This document shows, in pieces, positions 1 to 7,216 of a DNA stretch of 64,000 nucleotides (the stretch's first letter is position 1; every line of letters starts with the position of its first letter). Origin of the DNA: Bradyrhizobiaceae bacterium (GTDB lineage Bacteria > Pseudomonadota > Alphaproteobacteria > Rhizobiales > Xanthobacteraceae); assembly GCA_020853885.1 (NCBI GenBank), contig JADYXZ010000006.1:118775-182774 (forward strand), given 5' to 3'. The position numbers and the translations under genes are program-made. The notes under the pieces are model-generated. The model was not told the origin of the DNA. It saw only the letters and a list, made by a program, of their open reading frames with translations, and did no database searches.

Positions 1-266
1 CCAACAACAACGTGCTCTATTACGTGACCGGCGGCTGGGCCTGGGCGAACGTCAGGCACACGGACTCCGCCGGCTTCGCCCTCACCGACACGCTGAATGG
101 CTGGACCGCCGGCGGCGGCGTTGCGGTGGCGGCGACGCCGAACTGGATCTGGGCGCTCGAATATCGCTACTCGGATTACGGTTCCGTCACGGGCACCGGC
201 TTCAACACGGTGCGCCACGACCTCAACTCGCACCAGATCACGGCGCGGGCAAGCTGGAAGATGTGA
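1..266 (+). CDS. outer-membrane beta-barrel protein, C-terminal part (5' truncated)
   Basis: Only the last 88 or so codons are in the window; the frame is open from base 3 and the gene starts upstream. The visible part has the alternating aromatic/polar pattern of transmembrane strands (GWAWANV, WALEYRYSDYG) and ends in a strand with a terminal aromatic region followed by Met. This matches the small Omp25/RopB-type porin-like barrels that are abundant in the outer membrane of Hyphomicrobiales. A strong hairpin terminator follows 25 bases after the stop. The exact family member cannot be told from the C-terminus alone. Confidence 0.8.
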   Translation, partial: NNNVLYYVTGGWAWANVRHTDSAGFALTDTLNGWTAGGGVAVAATPNWIWALEYRYSDYGSVTGTGFNTVRHDLNSHQITARASWKM

Positions 267-290
267 TTTCGACGGCAGCGGGAGCAACGA

Positions 291-324
291 AGCCCCGGGG
301 AGGGATCTCCGGGGCTTTTTTATT
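291..324 (+). terminator. Rho-independent terminator
   Basis: Stem AGCCCCGG (291-298) pairs with CCGGGGCT (309-316) and is followed by a run of T. It lies just downstream of the barrel gene and ends its transcript. Confidence 0.85.
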
Positions 325-389
325 TGCGTTCAGCGCTGTTGGGCAAGCCGCAGGATTTCGCCGCGAAGATATTCGATAGCCGTTCCGCC

Positions 390-761
390 TCACTCCACGA
401 TCTTCCAATAGGAGTCCTTGCGGATCACCTTGCCGTCGCGAAACGAGTAGAAATCGCACCCGTGAACTTCCTTTTTCGTCCCCTCGCGGGTCGTGCCCGT
501 GAGCGTCCATTTCGAGATGCCGGTAGCGGCCGCCGCATCCACAAAGTGCTCGGCGTTCCCGTAGTGGACGTCCGGCAGGCCTGCAAAGCGCGTCGCCAGC
601 GCGGCGCGCACGTCGCTTTTGCCCTGGAAACGAGAGCCCCAGGGCTCGCGTCCTCTCGGCATCTCCAATACGCAATCCTCGGCAAAGTGCGCCATGATGC
701 GGTCGAGGTCGTGTGCGTTGAAGGCGTCGCACAGCTCCGTCAGCGTCGATCGAATATCCAT
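390..761 (-). CDS. SnoaL-like / NTF2-fold polyketide-cyclase-type protein
   Basis: A 123-residue protein of the NTF2-like superfamily. An N-terminal helix (LTELCDAFNAHDLDRIMAHF) is followed by the strand pattern of SnoaL-like domains and the end motif GKVIRKDSYWKI. Such proteins are small cone-shaped dimers that act as cyclases, isomerases or unknown small-molecule binders, usually in the cytoplasm. The open frame extends upstream to 854, but the ATG at 761 is preceded by GAGGA at good spacing, so I place the start there. It lies convergent to the barrel gene and 94 bases downstream of the methyltransferase on the same strand, so the two may be co-transcribed. The substrate is not evident. 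Confidence 0.75.
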   Translation of the reverse strand: MDIRSTLTELCDAFNAHDLDRIMAHFAEDCVLEMPRGREPWGSRFQGKSDVRAALATRFAGLPDVHYGNAEHFVDAAAATGISKWTLTGTTREGTKKEVHGCDFYSFRDGKVIRKDSYWKIVE

Positions 762-855
762 GCGGTCCTCGGCTCTGCGCTCAAGATCGGGCGCAGAATA
801 TTGCATTGGCTTGCGCAGCGCGAGCCGGGACGGCGTCCCGTAACAGGCCTGCACG

Positions 856-1722
856 TTATTCCCGCTGCCCCGCCGTCAGCAGCAATTCGTTCGGCCCCTC
901 CCAGCCGCGCGGCGTGTTGAAGGCGCCGAGCTTCGCTTCGATCTCCGCCCACGCCGCGGCGCGTGCCGTTTCGTCGAGCGTGCCGAGGATCTGCAGGATC
1001 GGGCTCGCGGAGCTTCGCACGAAGTCGAGGTAGTGCTTCGCGGACGGCAGCCGGAACGGTGCATCCATCTTCGTCGTCGCGACGCGCTCAAAGCCGGCCT
1101 GCCGGAACAGCTCGTCGATCAAGCCGGGCTTGCCGAGACTGAGGAGGCCGCCGGGCTGATAGGGGTCGCGTGGCGGCAGGCCCGCGTGCTTGAGCGCGGT
1201 GGAGATGAGGATGGCGGCGCACGGGTTCTTGTCCGGCGACGAGAACACCATCGTGCAGGCGCGGCCGCCCGGCTGCAGCGCGCGGTGCATCCCGCGCACT
1301 CCCTTGCCCGGATCGGGAAAGAACATCAGCCCGAGCCGGCTGACCGCCGCATCGAACGCCGCATCGGGGACCGGAAGATTCTCGCCGTCGGCGGCTTTCA
1401 CCTCGACGTTGCGGTAGCCTGCGCGCTCCGCGTTTGCCTTCGCGAGCTCGAGAATGGCCGGGGAGATATCGGTCGCGAGCACGGAGCCTGTCGGGCCGAC
1501 ACGCTTTGCGATCTCCAACGTCTGTTCGCCCGCGCCCGCTGCGACGTCGAGCACCCGCGCGCCCGGCGCCACCTCCGCCATCGCCAGCATCGCAGCCGTT
1601 GCGTCGCGCAGCCATGCGCCGATTTCCGCGCCATGGTCGTTCCAGCCTTTCGCGTGCTTGTCCCATTGCGCGCGCGTCGCCGCCTTGAATTTCTCCGCAT
1701 CAAAAGGCGCAGCCACGTTCAT
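856..1722 (-). CDS. class I SAM-dependent methyltransferase (UbiE/Methyltransf_11-like)
   Basis: A 288-residue protein with a Rossmann-like methyltransferase core. Motif I is VLDVAAGAGEQT, the acidic ribose-binding position follows in VLATDISP, and motif II/III lies around the LPVPDAAFDAAVSRLGLMFFPD stretch. The C-terminal helical part resembles ubiquinone/menaquinone-type and small-molecule methyltransferases, so the substrate is open. Start choice: the frame continues to 1815, but GGAGG six bases before the ATG at 1722 (inside the longer frame) fixes the start. The gene is divergent from a LysR regulator across 110 bases, which suggests that this regulator controls it. Confidence 0.85.
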   Translation of the reverse strand: MNVAAPFDAEKFKAATRAQWDKHAKGWNDHGAEIGAWLRDATAAMLAMAEVAPGARVLDVAAGAGEQTLEIAKRVGPTGSVLATDISPAILELAKANAERAGYRNVEVKAADGENLPVPDAAFDAAVSRLGLMFFPDPGKGVRGMHRALQPGGRACTMVFSSPDKNPCAAILISTALKHAGLPPRDPYQPGGLLSLGKPGLIDELFRQAGFERVATTKMDAPFRLPSAKHYLDFVRSSASPILQILGTLDETARAAAWAEIEAKLGAFNTPRGWEGPNELLLTAGQRE

Positions 1723-1763
1723 GTGATCCTCCATGCAAGGCGAAGCCCCGATGGAGATTGCGT

Positions 1764-1815
1764 AAGCCGCTGCGCGGCTTCGCGGCAGCCGCAAGATTGC
1801 GGACAGGGGCCGCAA
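1764..1815. promoter_or_regulatory. candidate LysR operator region between divergent genes
   Basis: Two perfect inverted repeats lie in the 110-base gap between the methyltransferase and the LysR gene. AAGCCGC-N3-GCGGCTT spans 1764-1780. TTGCGG-N7-CCGCAA spans 1797-1815 and has the size and T-N11-A character of a LysR box. The second ends 17 bases before the regulator start, which fits autoregulation. No binding has been shown. Confidence 0.4.
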
Positions 1816-1832
1816 AATTGCATAATGGAAAA

Positions 1833-2717
1833 ATGCTCGATTGGGACGACCTGAAGCACTTCCTCGCCGTTGCCCGGCACGGCAGCACGATCGCGGCGGG
1901 CAAGGCGCTGCGCACGAGCCAGTCGACCGTACAGCGGCGCGTTGCGGCGCTCGAAAAGAAGATCGGGCGGAAACTCGTGACGCGAATGCGGACAGGCTAC
2001 CGCTTGACCGAATTCGCCGAAGAGCTACGCCCGCTGGCTGAGCGCGTGGAGGCGAGCGTTGGCGAGTTCGAGCGCCACGCCGGCGACTTGCGCCGCGACG
2101 GCAGCGGCGTCATCCGCGTGACCTGTCCCGAGCCGATCGTGCAGCGCATGACGCCGCTGATCGAGCGCTTCCACGCGCGCCATCCGAAGCTGCGCGTCGA
2201 GTTCGTCATGAGCGACCGCTATCTCGATCTTGCCAAGGGCGAGGCGGACGTCGCCTTTCGATCCGGCGACACCGACGACGAGCTGGTCGGCCGCAAGATC
2301 GCGGACTCGGTCTGGGCGGTCTATGCGAGCCACGCCTATGTGGAGCGGCACGGCAAGCCGGCCCGCATCGAGGAGCTTTCGGCGCACCCGCTCGTTTCGC
2401 TCGACGAGACGATGAGCAACCATCGCGTGGCGAAATGGCTGCGCGAGGCGGCACCGCAGGCCAGGATCGTCGCCCGCAACAACAGCGTGCTCGGATTGCT
2501 CTATGCGGTGAAATCCGGTGTCGGGCTCAGCCCGCTGCCGACCGCGATCGCCGACAACGAGCCGGACCTCGTGCGCGTGCTTGGCCCCATTCCCGAGCTG
2601 GCGAGGAGCTGGCGCCTCCTGAGCCATCCCGACCTGCGGCGAACGCCGCGCATTGCTGCATTCTTCGACTTCATCAACGAGGAGCGGCCGGCGCTGAAAA
2701 CGATCCTCACGGGTTGA
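1833..2717 (+). CDS. LysR-family transcriptional regulator
   Basis: A 294-residue LysR-type regulator. Residues about 4-60 form the winged helix-turn-helix (LKHFLAVARHGSTIAAGKAL, then QSTVQRRVAALEKKIG). The remainder is the periplasmic-binding-protein-like effector domain, starting near VIRVTCPE. Length is typical of the family. I start at the ATG at 1833 because LysR proteins begin a few residues before the first helix; the upstream extension to 1758 encodes unlikely residues. It is divergent from the methyltransferase gene, the usual LysR arrangement with its target. The effector is unknown. Confidence 0.88.
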   Translation: MLDWDDLKHFLAVARHGSTIAAGKALRTSQSTVQRRVAALEKKIGRKLVTRMRTGYRLTEFAEELRPLAERVEASVGEFERHAGDLRRDGSGVIRVTCPEPIVQRMTPLIERFHARHPKLRVEFVMSDRYLDLAKGEADVAFRSGDTDDELVGRKIADSVWAVYASHAYVERHGKPARIEELSAHPLVSLDETMSNHRVAKWLREAAPQARIVARNNSVLGLLYAVKSGVGLSPLPTAIADNEPDLVRVLGPIPELARSWRLLSHPDLRRTPRIAAFFDFINEERPALKTILTG

Positions 2718-2804
2718 GCGAACCGTATGGACGGGCCGCCCGCGCCGGTAGATCATGAGGCGCGATTCCGAGGCCGCCCGCCGAAGGCGCCCGGAGCCGC
2801 CGCC

Positions 2805-2939
2805 AGAGTGCGGTCGCTTCAGATGGAAGCGTTTTCGCTTCCATCTGAAGCGTGAATCGCACTCTAGACTATTGATTAGAGCGGGATTCACGCTTGAGGT
2901 GGAATCGCGTTGCGATTCCACCTCAAGCGATCCCGCTCT
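2805..2939. repeat. double palindrome, copy 1 of covarying family
   Basis: Two long hairpins in tandem (2805-2865 and 2878-2939) joined by a 12-base linker containing ACTATTGA. Hairpin 1 has core GCTTCAGATGGAAGCG facing its complement across TTTT; hairpin 2 has a different core of similar size. The inner ends (GTGAATC and GATTCAC) are also complementary, so the whole can form a three-way cloverleaf. A three-base bulge is placed symmetrically in each hairpin. See the copies at 5074-5208 and 26059-26119. Confidence 0.85.
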
Positions 2940-2952
2940 AGGGGAGGGCACC

Positions 2953-3798
2953 ATGAGCATGAAGACCATTCTGATCCCGGCGACGCGGGGCGAGACCACG
3001 CGGCCCGCGCTGGAGACGGCCCTTCTGCTCGCCAGGCGCTTCGACAGCTACATGGAAGGCTTCGCCCTGCGCTGGAGCTTCAGCGCGTTTGCCGGCATCG
3101 AGGCCGCGGGCGTCGTGCCGGTCGAGGCGTTCCAGCGCGAGGACGAGGAAGAAGAGAAGCGGGCGCGCGAGCTGTTCGAGGGCTTCATGCAGAGCCAGGG
3201 CGTGCCGCGCGGCGACGGGTCGAAGGGCGCGCTCTCCTACGGCTGGATCGAGAATGCGCCCGAGGGCGACAGCTTCGCCGGCAGCCTGGGGCGCGTGTTC
3301 GACGTGATCGTGATGGCGCGGCCCGAGGCCACGGCGAGCGGCCTGCACCACCGCGCGATCGAATCCGCGCTGTTCGAGAGCGGCCGGCCGCTCCTGCTCG
3401 CGCCGCCGAAGGCGCCGGGCGAGATCGCCACCAACGTCCTCGTCCATTGGAATTCGAGCACCGAGCAGGCGCGCGCGACCGCGCTCGCGCTGCCGCTGCT
3501 GGAGCGCGCCGAGCGCGTCACGGTGCTCACCGTGATCGGCGGCAACGCGGTGCCCGGGCCGTCCGCCGAACAGATGATCCGCTACCTGCGGCGGAACGGG
3601 GTCAAGGCCGAGCCGATGACCGTCGAGCTCGAGGGCAAGACCACGGGCGAAGCGGTGCTGAAGGCCGCCGACAAGACCGGCAGCAACCTCCTCATCAAGG
3701 GCGCCTACACCCAGAGCCGGCTGCGGCAGGTGGTGTTCGGCGGGCCGACGCGGCACATCATTGAGAACGCCAACCTGCCGGTGCTCTTGGCGCACTAG
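2953..3798 (+). CDS. universal stress protein (UspA-like)
   Basis: A 281-residue protein with a tandem-length Usp fold. The N-terminal part begins MKTILIPAT and the C-terminal part begins at TNVLVHWNSS, ending in a degenerate nucleotide-loop region FGGPTRHIIENANLPVLLA. Tandem UspA proteins are cytoplasmic and respond to starvation, oxygen or envelope stress, some by binding ATP. The ATP-loop glycine pattern is weak here, so nucleotide binding is uncertain. Start at 2953 follows GGGGAGGG; the reading frame extends upstream only through the palindromic repeat. The gene stands alone, with repeats on both sides. Confidence 0.82.
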   Translation: MSMKTILIPATRGETTRPALETALLLARRFDSYMEGFALRWSFSAFAGIEAAGVVPVEAFQREDEEEEKRARELFEGFMQSQGVPRGDGSKGALSYGWIENAPEGDSFAGSLGRVFDVIVMARPEATASGLHHRAIESALFESGRPLLLAPPKAPGEIATNVLVHWNSSTEQARATALALPLLERAERVTVLTVIGGNAVPGPSAEQMIRYLRRNGVKAEPMTVELEGKTTGEAVLKAADKTGSNLLIKGAYTQSRLRQVVFGGPTRHIIENANLPVLLAH

Positions 3799-3806
3799 GA
3801 GTTCTT

Positions 3807-3897
3807 CCGCTCACCTCCGCGAAAGCGGGGGTCCAGGGGCCAAGGAGCAGGGCTTCGATTGGTAGCTCTGGATTCCCGCTTGCGCGGGAATGAGCGG
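3807..3897. repeat. CCGCTCATTCCCGC-type palindromic repeat
   Basis: Left half has CCGCTCACCTCCGCGAAAGC and the right half CTGGATTCCCGCTTGCGCGG, ending in AATGAGCGG. The halves form a long imperfect hairpin with small GC hairpins (GCGAAAGC, CGCTTGCG) inside each arm. This family recurs at 4254-4441, 19197-19282, 21906-21991, 23652-23737 and 49196-49284. Confidence 0.8.
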
Positions 3898-3951
3898 GGG
3901 ATGGATCGCGGTGCCACGATTACCGCTCGTCCCCGCACAAGCGGGGACCCA
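3886..3951. repeat. 66-bp direct repeat, left copy flanking GIY-YIG gene
   Basis: Aligns without gaps to 4315-4380 with seven mismatches. It runs from GGGAATGAGCGG through GCGGTGCCACGAT to AGCGGGGACCCA, so it includes the end of one palindromic repeat and the start of another. It ends 12 bases before the nuclease start. Confidence 0.8.
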
Positions 3952-3963
3952 GAGTCACAAACA

Positions 3964-4251
3964 ATGAGTTTCTGGGTTTACATACTCGCAAGCCGACGCA
4001 ACGGGACTTTGTATGTCGGCATGACGGACGATCTTGCCCGCCGCGTATGGCAGCATCGAACCGGCGACATTCCCGGCTTCACCCAAAAATATGGCGTGAA
4101 GTCCTTGGTCTGGTTTGAGCAGCACGAAACGCGGGAATCAGCATTTCAACGCGAGCGCCAGATCAAGAAGTGGAACAGGGCGTGGAAGCTGCAGACGATC
4201 GAACGGTTCAATCCACAATGGACGGACTTGGCCGAACAGCTCACGCCGTAA
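3964..4251 (+). CDS. small GIY-YIG nuclease-family protein
   Basis: A 95-residue single-domain GIY-YIG protein. The signature tyrosines are in FWVYIL and TLYVGMT, the conserved Arg follows in DLARRVWQHR, and the catalytic-region glutamate lies in ESAFQRERQIKKW. Related stand-alone proteins (UPF0213 group) are structure-selective or unassigned nucleases. Start at the ATG 3964, because the upstream frame is made of repeat sequence. No clear ribosome site is seen; the bases just upstream belong to the repeat. The gene lies between two 66-bp direct repeat copies and between several palindromes of one family, which suggests that it moves or is maintained with that repeat (inference). Confidence 0.85.
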   Translation: MSFWVYILASRRNGTLYVGMTDDLARRVWQHRTGDIPGFTQKYGVKSLVWFEQHETRESAFQRERQIKKWNRAWKLQTIERFNPQWTDLAEQLTP

Positions 4252-4253
4252 CT

Positions 4254-4441
4254 CGTTGCTCTGGATTCCCGCTGGAGCCTGTCCTCGGGCGAGCCGAAGG
4301 CGAGACCCGAGGGCGGGAATGAGCGGGGAAGGGAACGCGGTGCCACGATCACCGTTCGTCCCCGCGTAAGCGGGGACCCAGGGCCAAATCGTACGTCCTT
4401 CCTTGCTGCTCCTGGATTCCCGCTTACGCGGGAATGAGCGG
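4254..4441. repeat. CCGCTCATTCCCGC-type palindromic repeat array
   Basis: Two overlapping repeat units follow the GIY-YIG gene: CTCTGGATTCCCGCT..GGCGGGAATGAGCGG at 4258-4326 and a second pair of arms at 4345-4441. The first unit has an extra segment (about 4273-4310) in its loop. Confidence 0.75.
4315..4380. repeat. 66-bp direct repeat, right copy flanking GIY-YIG gene
   Basis: Partner of 3886-3951, same orientation, 59 of 66 bases identical. Confidence 0.8.
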
Positions 4442-4481
4442 AAGAATGGGCCGTTTGAGCGGTTGAGTTTGGGACTAAGGT

Positions 4482-4516
4482 GGCCCTGCTCCGTCGCCTC
4501 GCTCCGGAGCAGGGCC
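4482..4516. terminator. 12-bp perfect hairpin without T-run
   Basis: GGCCCTGCTCCG (4482-4493) pairs perfectly with CGGAGCAGGGCC (4505-4516). It lies between the convergent GIY-YIG and dimeric-barrel genes and could slow or end transcription from either side. No poly-T follows. Nothing else is recognised in 4442-4668. Confidence 0.4.
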
Positions 4517-4668
4517 GAGTAAACCAGCCGCATTGGGGGATTGAGAGCGAGTTGCGGCCGGCTTCCGTCAACGCGCGCGGGTTCCGGCGCGTTCCCTCAA
4601 TGCGGCTGTGAATTCTGTGGAAAGCCGCAGCAGCGGCGGGAACCGGTTGGCCAGCCGCGACTGCTTGC

Positions 4669-5031
4669 TCAGCGGGACTTTTTCTTTTTCCTGGCCGCGC
4701 GCTTCTTCGCCGCCGGCCTCCTGCGCGGCTGCGCCGGCTTCAGGTCGACCTCCACCGTGCCGGACACCGGATCGGTGAGGCCGAGCCCGCCGCCGAGATC
4801 CTCCAGCATGTGGCGGAAGCCGTCGAGGATGCCGATCATCGCCGGCCGTGCGGCCGCGATGCTGTCCATCTTGTTCCATTCGCCGACGACGCAGAAGCTG
4901 CGGTCGCCGGTCCTGATCAGCGCGAACCGGCGCATGCCTTTCATCGGCGTGCGGATTTTCCGGTGCGCGTCGATGAATGCCTGCTCCATGCCGGGCTTGG
5001 TGCGGAAACGAACGACGTTGTAAGCGGTCAT
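4669..5031 (-). CDS. dimeric alpha-beta barrel protein (ABM-like) with basic tail
   Basis: A 120-residue protein. Residues 1-95 look like a ferredoxin-fold dimeric barrel of the antibiotic-biosynthesis-monooxygenase type: VVRFRTKPGMEQAFIDAHRK, then FALIRTGDRSFCVVGEWNKMDSI. The last 20 residues are almost all Arg, Lys, Ala and Pro, a tail that could bind nucleic acid or be a degraded end. Start at 5031 follows GGGAG. The role is unknown; relatives range from monooxygenases to heme-degrading and stress proteins. A copy of the covarying double palindrome lies upstream. Confidence 0.65.
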   Translation of the reverse strand: MTAYNVVRFRTKPGMEQAFIDAHRKIRTPMKGMRRFALIRTGDRSFCVVGEWNKMDSIAAARPAMIGILDGFRHMLEDLGGGLGLTDPVSGTVEVDLKPAQPRRRPAAKKRAARKKKKSR

Positions 5032-5073
5032 GCTGGTTTCTCCCGCGGTGCCGCGGATGCGGCGTGCAATCCT

Positions 5074-5208
5074 AGGGTGCGATCGCTTCAGGCGGAAGCG
5101 CTCGCGCTTCCGCCTGAAGCGTGAATCGCACCCTAAACTATTGAATAGGGTCGGATTCACGATCCAGATGGAATCGCAAAGCGATTCCATCTGGATCGAT
5201 CCGACCCT
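5074..5208. repeat. double palindrome, copy 2 of covarying family
   Basis: Same architecture and length as 2805-2939: hairpins at 5074-5134 and 5147-5208 joined by AAACTATTGAAT. The core of hairpin 1 is GCTTCAGGCGGAAGCG, differing from copy 1 at two bases with matching changes in the opposite arm. Outer ends are AGGGTGCG and CGCACCCT instead of AGAGTGCG and CGCACTCT, again compensated. Confidence 0.85.
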
Positions 5209-5282
5209 AGCGCCAGCCGCGGAAGGAGCCAGCGGTCGTTTCCCCGCGTTAATCCGCACTTTCTCGTTCTAGGATTTTATTC

Positions 5283-5311
5283 TTGACAGCGCGCGGCTCG
5301 TCGGCTAGCGT
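5283..5311 (+). promoter_or_regulatory. candidate promoter for the GTA cluster
   Basis: TTGACA (5283-5288), a 17-base spacer and TAGCGT (5306-5311). The same two hexamers at the same spacing occur on the minus strand at 62761-62789. It is the last promoter-like sequence before the small terminase gene, with a palindromic repeat pair in between. Confidence 0.4.
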
Positions 5312-5344
5312 GGCGGCATACTCGACAATTGCATCTGAAACCGC

Positions 5345-5452
5345 GCCCTCGTCCTTCGAGACGCCTCGCTGCGCTCGGCTCCTCAGGACGAGGGCATGAT
5401 TCAGGCCTCATCCTGAGGAGGGCGCGCAGCGCCCGTCTCGAAGGATGAGGCC
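5345..5452. repeat. CCTCATCCTTCGAGACG-type palindromic repeats (pair)
   Basis: Two consecutive units of the family whose arms read CCTCATCCTTCGAGACG and GCTCCTCAGGATGAGG: 5345-5395 and, inverted, 5404-5452. The small terminase start codon lies 14 bases beyond. Other members: 7747-7841, 22199-22295, 33423-33534, 34525-34698, 37546-37672, 41736-41859. Confidence 0.8.
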
Positions 5453-5465
5453 ATATGAGGTTCCC

Positions 5466-5816
5466 ATGCCGGCATCGCGTGAACCGCCTTCCGCCAGCCG
5501 TCTGACTTCCGTCGCTGATCTCGTGACGCGCGCGGTGGAGCGGCAGCTCGATGCCGTCGAGAAACACGCCCGGCGCCTCGACAAGTCGCCCGCGCAACCC
5601 GCCGACGCCGAGCGCAACGCCCGCACGCTCGCGACCCTCATGCGCACGCTGAGCGCGCTGCAGACCCTGCGCGCCGCGGAGGCGGACGCCAACCCCGAAT
5701 CCGGAAGCGTTCCGAATGTCGATGACATCCGTCGAGAAATTTCTGAGCGACTGGCGCGCTTCATCGTCGAGGACGAGAGCGAGGTGGGCGGAGAGCCTGA
5801 GCTGGACGGAGGATGA
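5466..5816 (+). CDS. GTA small terminase-like protein (g1)
   Basis: A 116-residue, mostly helical and charged protein (VADLVTRAVERQLDAVEKHARRLD, then AERNARTLATLMRTLSALQTL). Its position directly before and overlapping the large terminase gene, and its size, match the gene 1 small terminase of Rhodobacter-type GTAs, which binds DNA and the large subunit during headful packaging. Sequence conservation in this family is weak, so the call rests mainly on position. The start at the ATG 5466 lies just after the repeat pair; a longer frame to 5445 is made of repeat. Confidence 0.65.
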   Translation: MPASREPPSASRLTSVADLVTRAVERQLDAVEKHARRLDKSPAQPADAERNARTLATLMRTLSALQTLRAAEADANPESGSVPNVDDIRREISERLARFIVEDESEVGGEPELDGG

Positions 5817-7065
5817 AGTTGCTCGCACCTGGTGGGAGCTCAGGGCACGAGCCGACCAGCTCCCGCTGCCGCACGCGGCGGACGGCACGCCGTGGTCGAC
5901 CTGGCTTTTCCTCGGCGGCCGCGGCGCGGGCAAGACGCGCGCCGGCGCCGAATGGGTGCGCGGCATCGTCGCCGGCCGCGCAAAGTTCGGCGCGCCCGCG
6001 CGGCGCATCGCGCTCGTCGGCGAGACCGCGCAGGACGCCCGCGAGGTGATGATCGAGGGCGAGTCCGGAATCCTCCGCGCCTATGCGTCGTTCGAGCGGC
6101 CGCTGTGGGAGCCGTCGCGCCGGCGCATCGTCTGGAAGAACGGCGCCGTGGCGTATGCATTCTCCGCCGACGACCCCGAGCAGTTGCGCGGGCCGCAGTT
6201 CGACGCCGCCTGGTGCGACGAGCTCTGCAAGTGGCGCCGCGCCGACGCCGCCTTCGACATGCTGCAGTTCGGCCTGCGCCTCGGCGGCGCACGGCAGGTC
6301 GTCACCACGACGCCGCGGCCGCTCGCGTTGCTCAAGCGCATCATGGGCGACGCGCATACGCTGGTGACGCGGGCGACCACGGGCGACAACGCCTTCAACC
6401 TCGGCCCGACGTTTCTCGGGCGCATCACCGCGCGCTATGCCGGCACGCGCCTCGGCCGGCAGGAGCTGAACGGCGAAATTCTTGAAGATCTTCCGGGCGC
6501 GCTCTTTCCCCGCGTGCTGATCGAGCGGGCGCGCATCGCACCGGAGAACGTACCGCCGCTCGCGCGCATCGTCGTCGCCGTCGATCCGCCGGCGTCCTCG
6601 CGCGAAGGTGCGGACGCCTGCGGCATCGTCGCTGCCGGCCTCGGCACCGACGGCTGCGTCTATGTGCTTGCCGACGACACCGCCGCGCGCCTCTCGCCGC
6701 TCGAATGGGCGCGCCGCGCGATCCGGCTCTATCGCAAGTTCGAGGCTGATCGCATCGTGGTCGAGGTGAACCAGGGCGGCGAGATGGCGCGCGCCGTGCT
6801 TGCCGAGGCGGACATGACGGTGCCCGTCGCCGAGGTGCGCGCGACGCGCGGAAAGCACCTGCGCGCGGAGCCGGTCGCGGCCTTGTACGAGCAGGGCAGG
6901 GTGAGCCACGCGGGTTCGTTTCCCGCGCTGGAGGACGAGATGGCGGAGTTCGGGCCCGACGGCTTGTCGTCCGGCCGCTCGCCCGACCGGTTGGACGCGC
7001 TGGTGTGGGCGATCACCGAGCTCGCGCTCTCACCGCAGCGCACGCCGCGTCTGCGGCGGCTTTAG
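5716..7065 (+). CDS. GTA large terminase subunit (g2)
   Basis: A 449-residue packaging motor. The ATPase domain has a Walker A GGRGAGKT at residues 67-74, Walker B FDAAWCDE near 162-169 and a coupling motif TTTPRP near 197-202. The RNase H-like nuclease domain begins at VVAVDPPAS (Asp290) and its last acidic residue is in SPDRLDALVW. It translocates and cuts DNA into the procapsid. The start overlaps the small terminase gene by about 100 bases, and GGAAG lies upstream. Length and motifs match GTA/HK97-type terminases with no sign of decay. Confidence 0.95.
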   Translation: MSMTSVEKFLSDWRASSSRTRARWAESLSWTEDEVARTWWELRARADQLPLPHAADGTPWSTWLFLGGRGAGKTRAGAEWVRGIVAGRAKFGAPARRIALVGETAQDAREVMIEGESGILRAYASFERPLWEPSRRRIVWKNGAVAYAFSADDPEQLRGPQFDAAWCDELCKWRRADAAFDMLQFGLRLGGARQVVTTTPRPLALLKRIMGDAHTLVTRATTGDNAFNLGPTFLGRITARYAGTRLGRQELNGEILEDLPGALFPRVLIERARIAPENVPPLARIVVAVDPPASSREGADACGIVAAGLGTDGCVYVLADDTAARLSPLEWARRAIRLYRKFEADRIVVEVNQGGEMARAVLAEADMTVPVAEVRATRGKHLRAEPVAALYEQGRVSHAGSFPALEDEMAEFGPDGLSSGRSPDRLDALVWAITELALSPQRTPRLRRL

Positions 7066-7071
7066 TTATTT

Positions 7072-7131
7072 GTCGTCCCGCTTCGGCACAGCTTCGCGAT
7101 CGATCCCGCCACAAGCCGGGCGCGGGGACAA
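7072..7131. repeat. CGTC(A/G)TCCCGG-type palindromic repeat, short copy
   Basis: Begins TTGTCGTCCCG and ends CGGGGACAAC, a degenerate short member of the family seen at 13505-13652, 20054-20168, 21437-21570 and 22897-23001. Confidence 0.5.
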
Positions 7132-7216
7132 CACAGAGCTTCCATCGCGCAGCCGCAATGCGGGCAGACGCTTTCGCAGAACCCGGACGATCACGCTTCG
7201 GGAGACGGAGGCCGAG

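Noticed and set aside
3807..4441. CRISPR-like array around the GIY-YIG gene
   Set aside because: Units are palindromes of unequal spacing and no cas genes are near; they are interspersed repeats.
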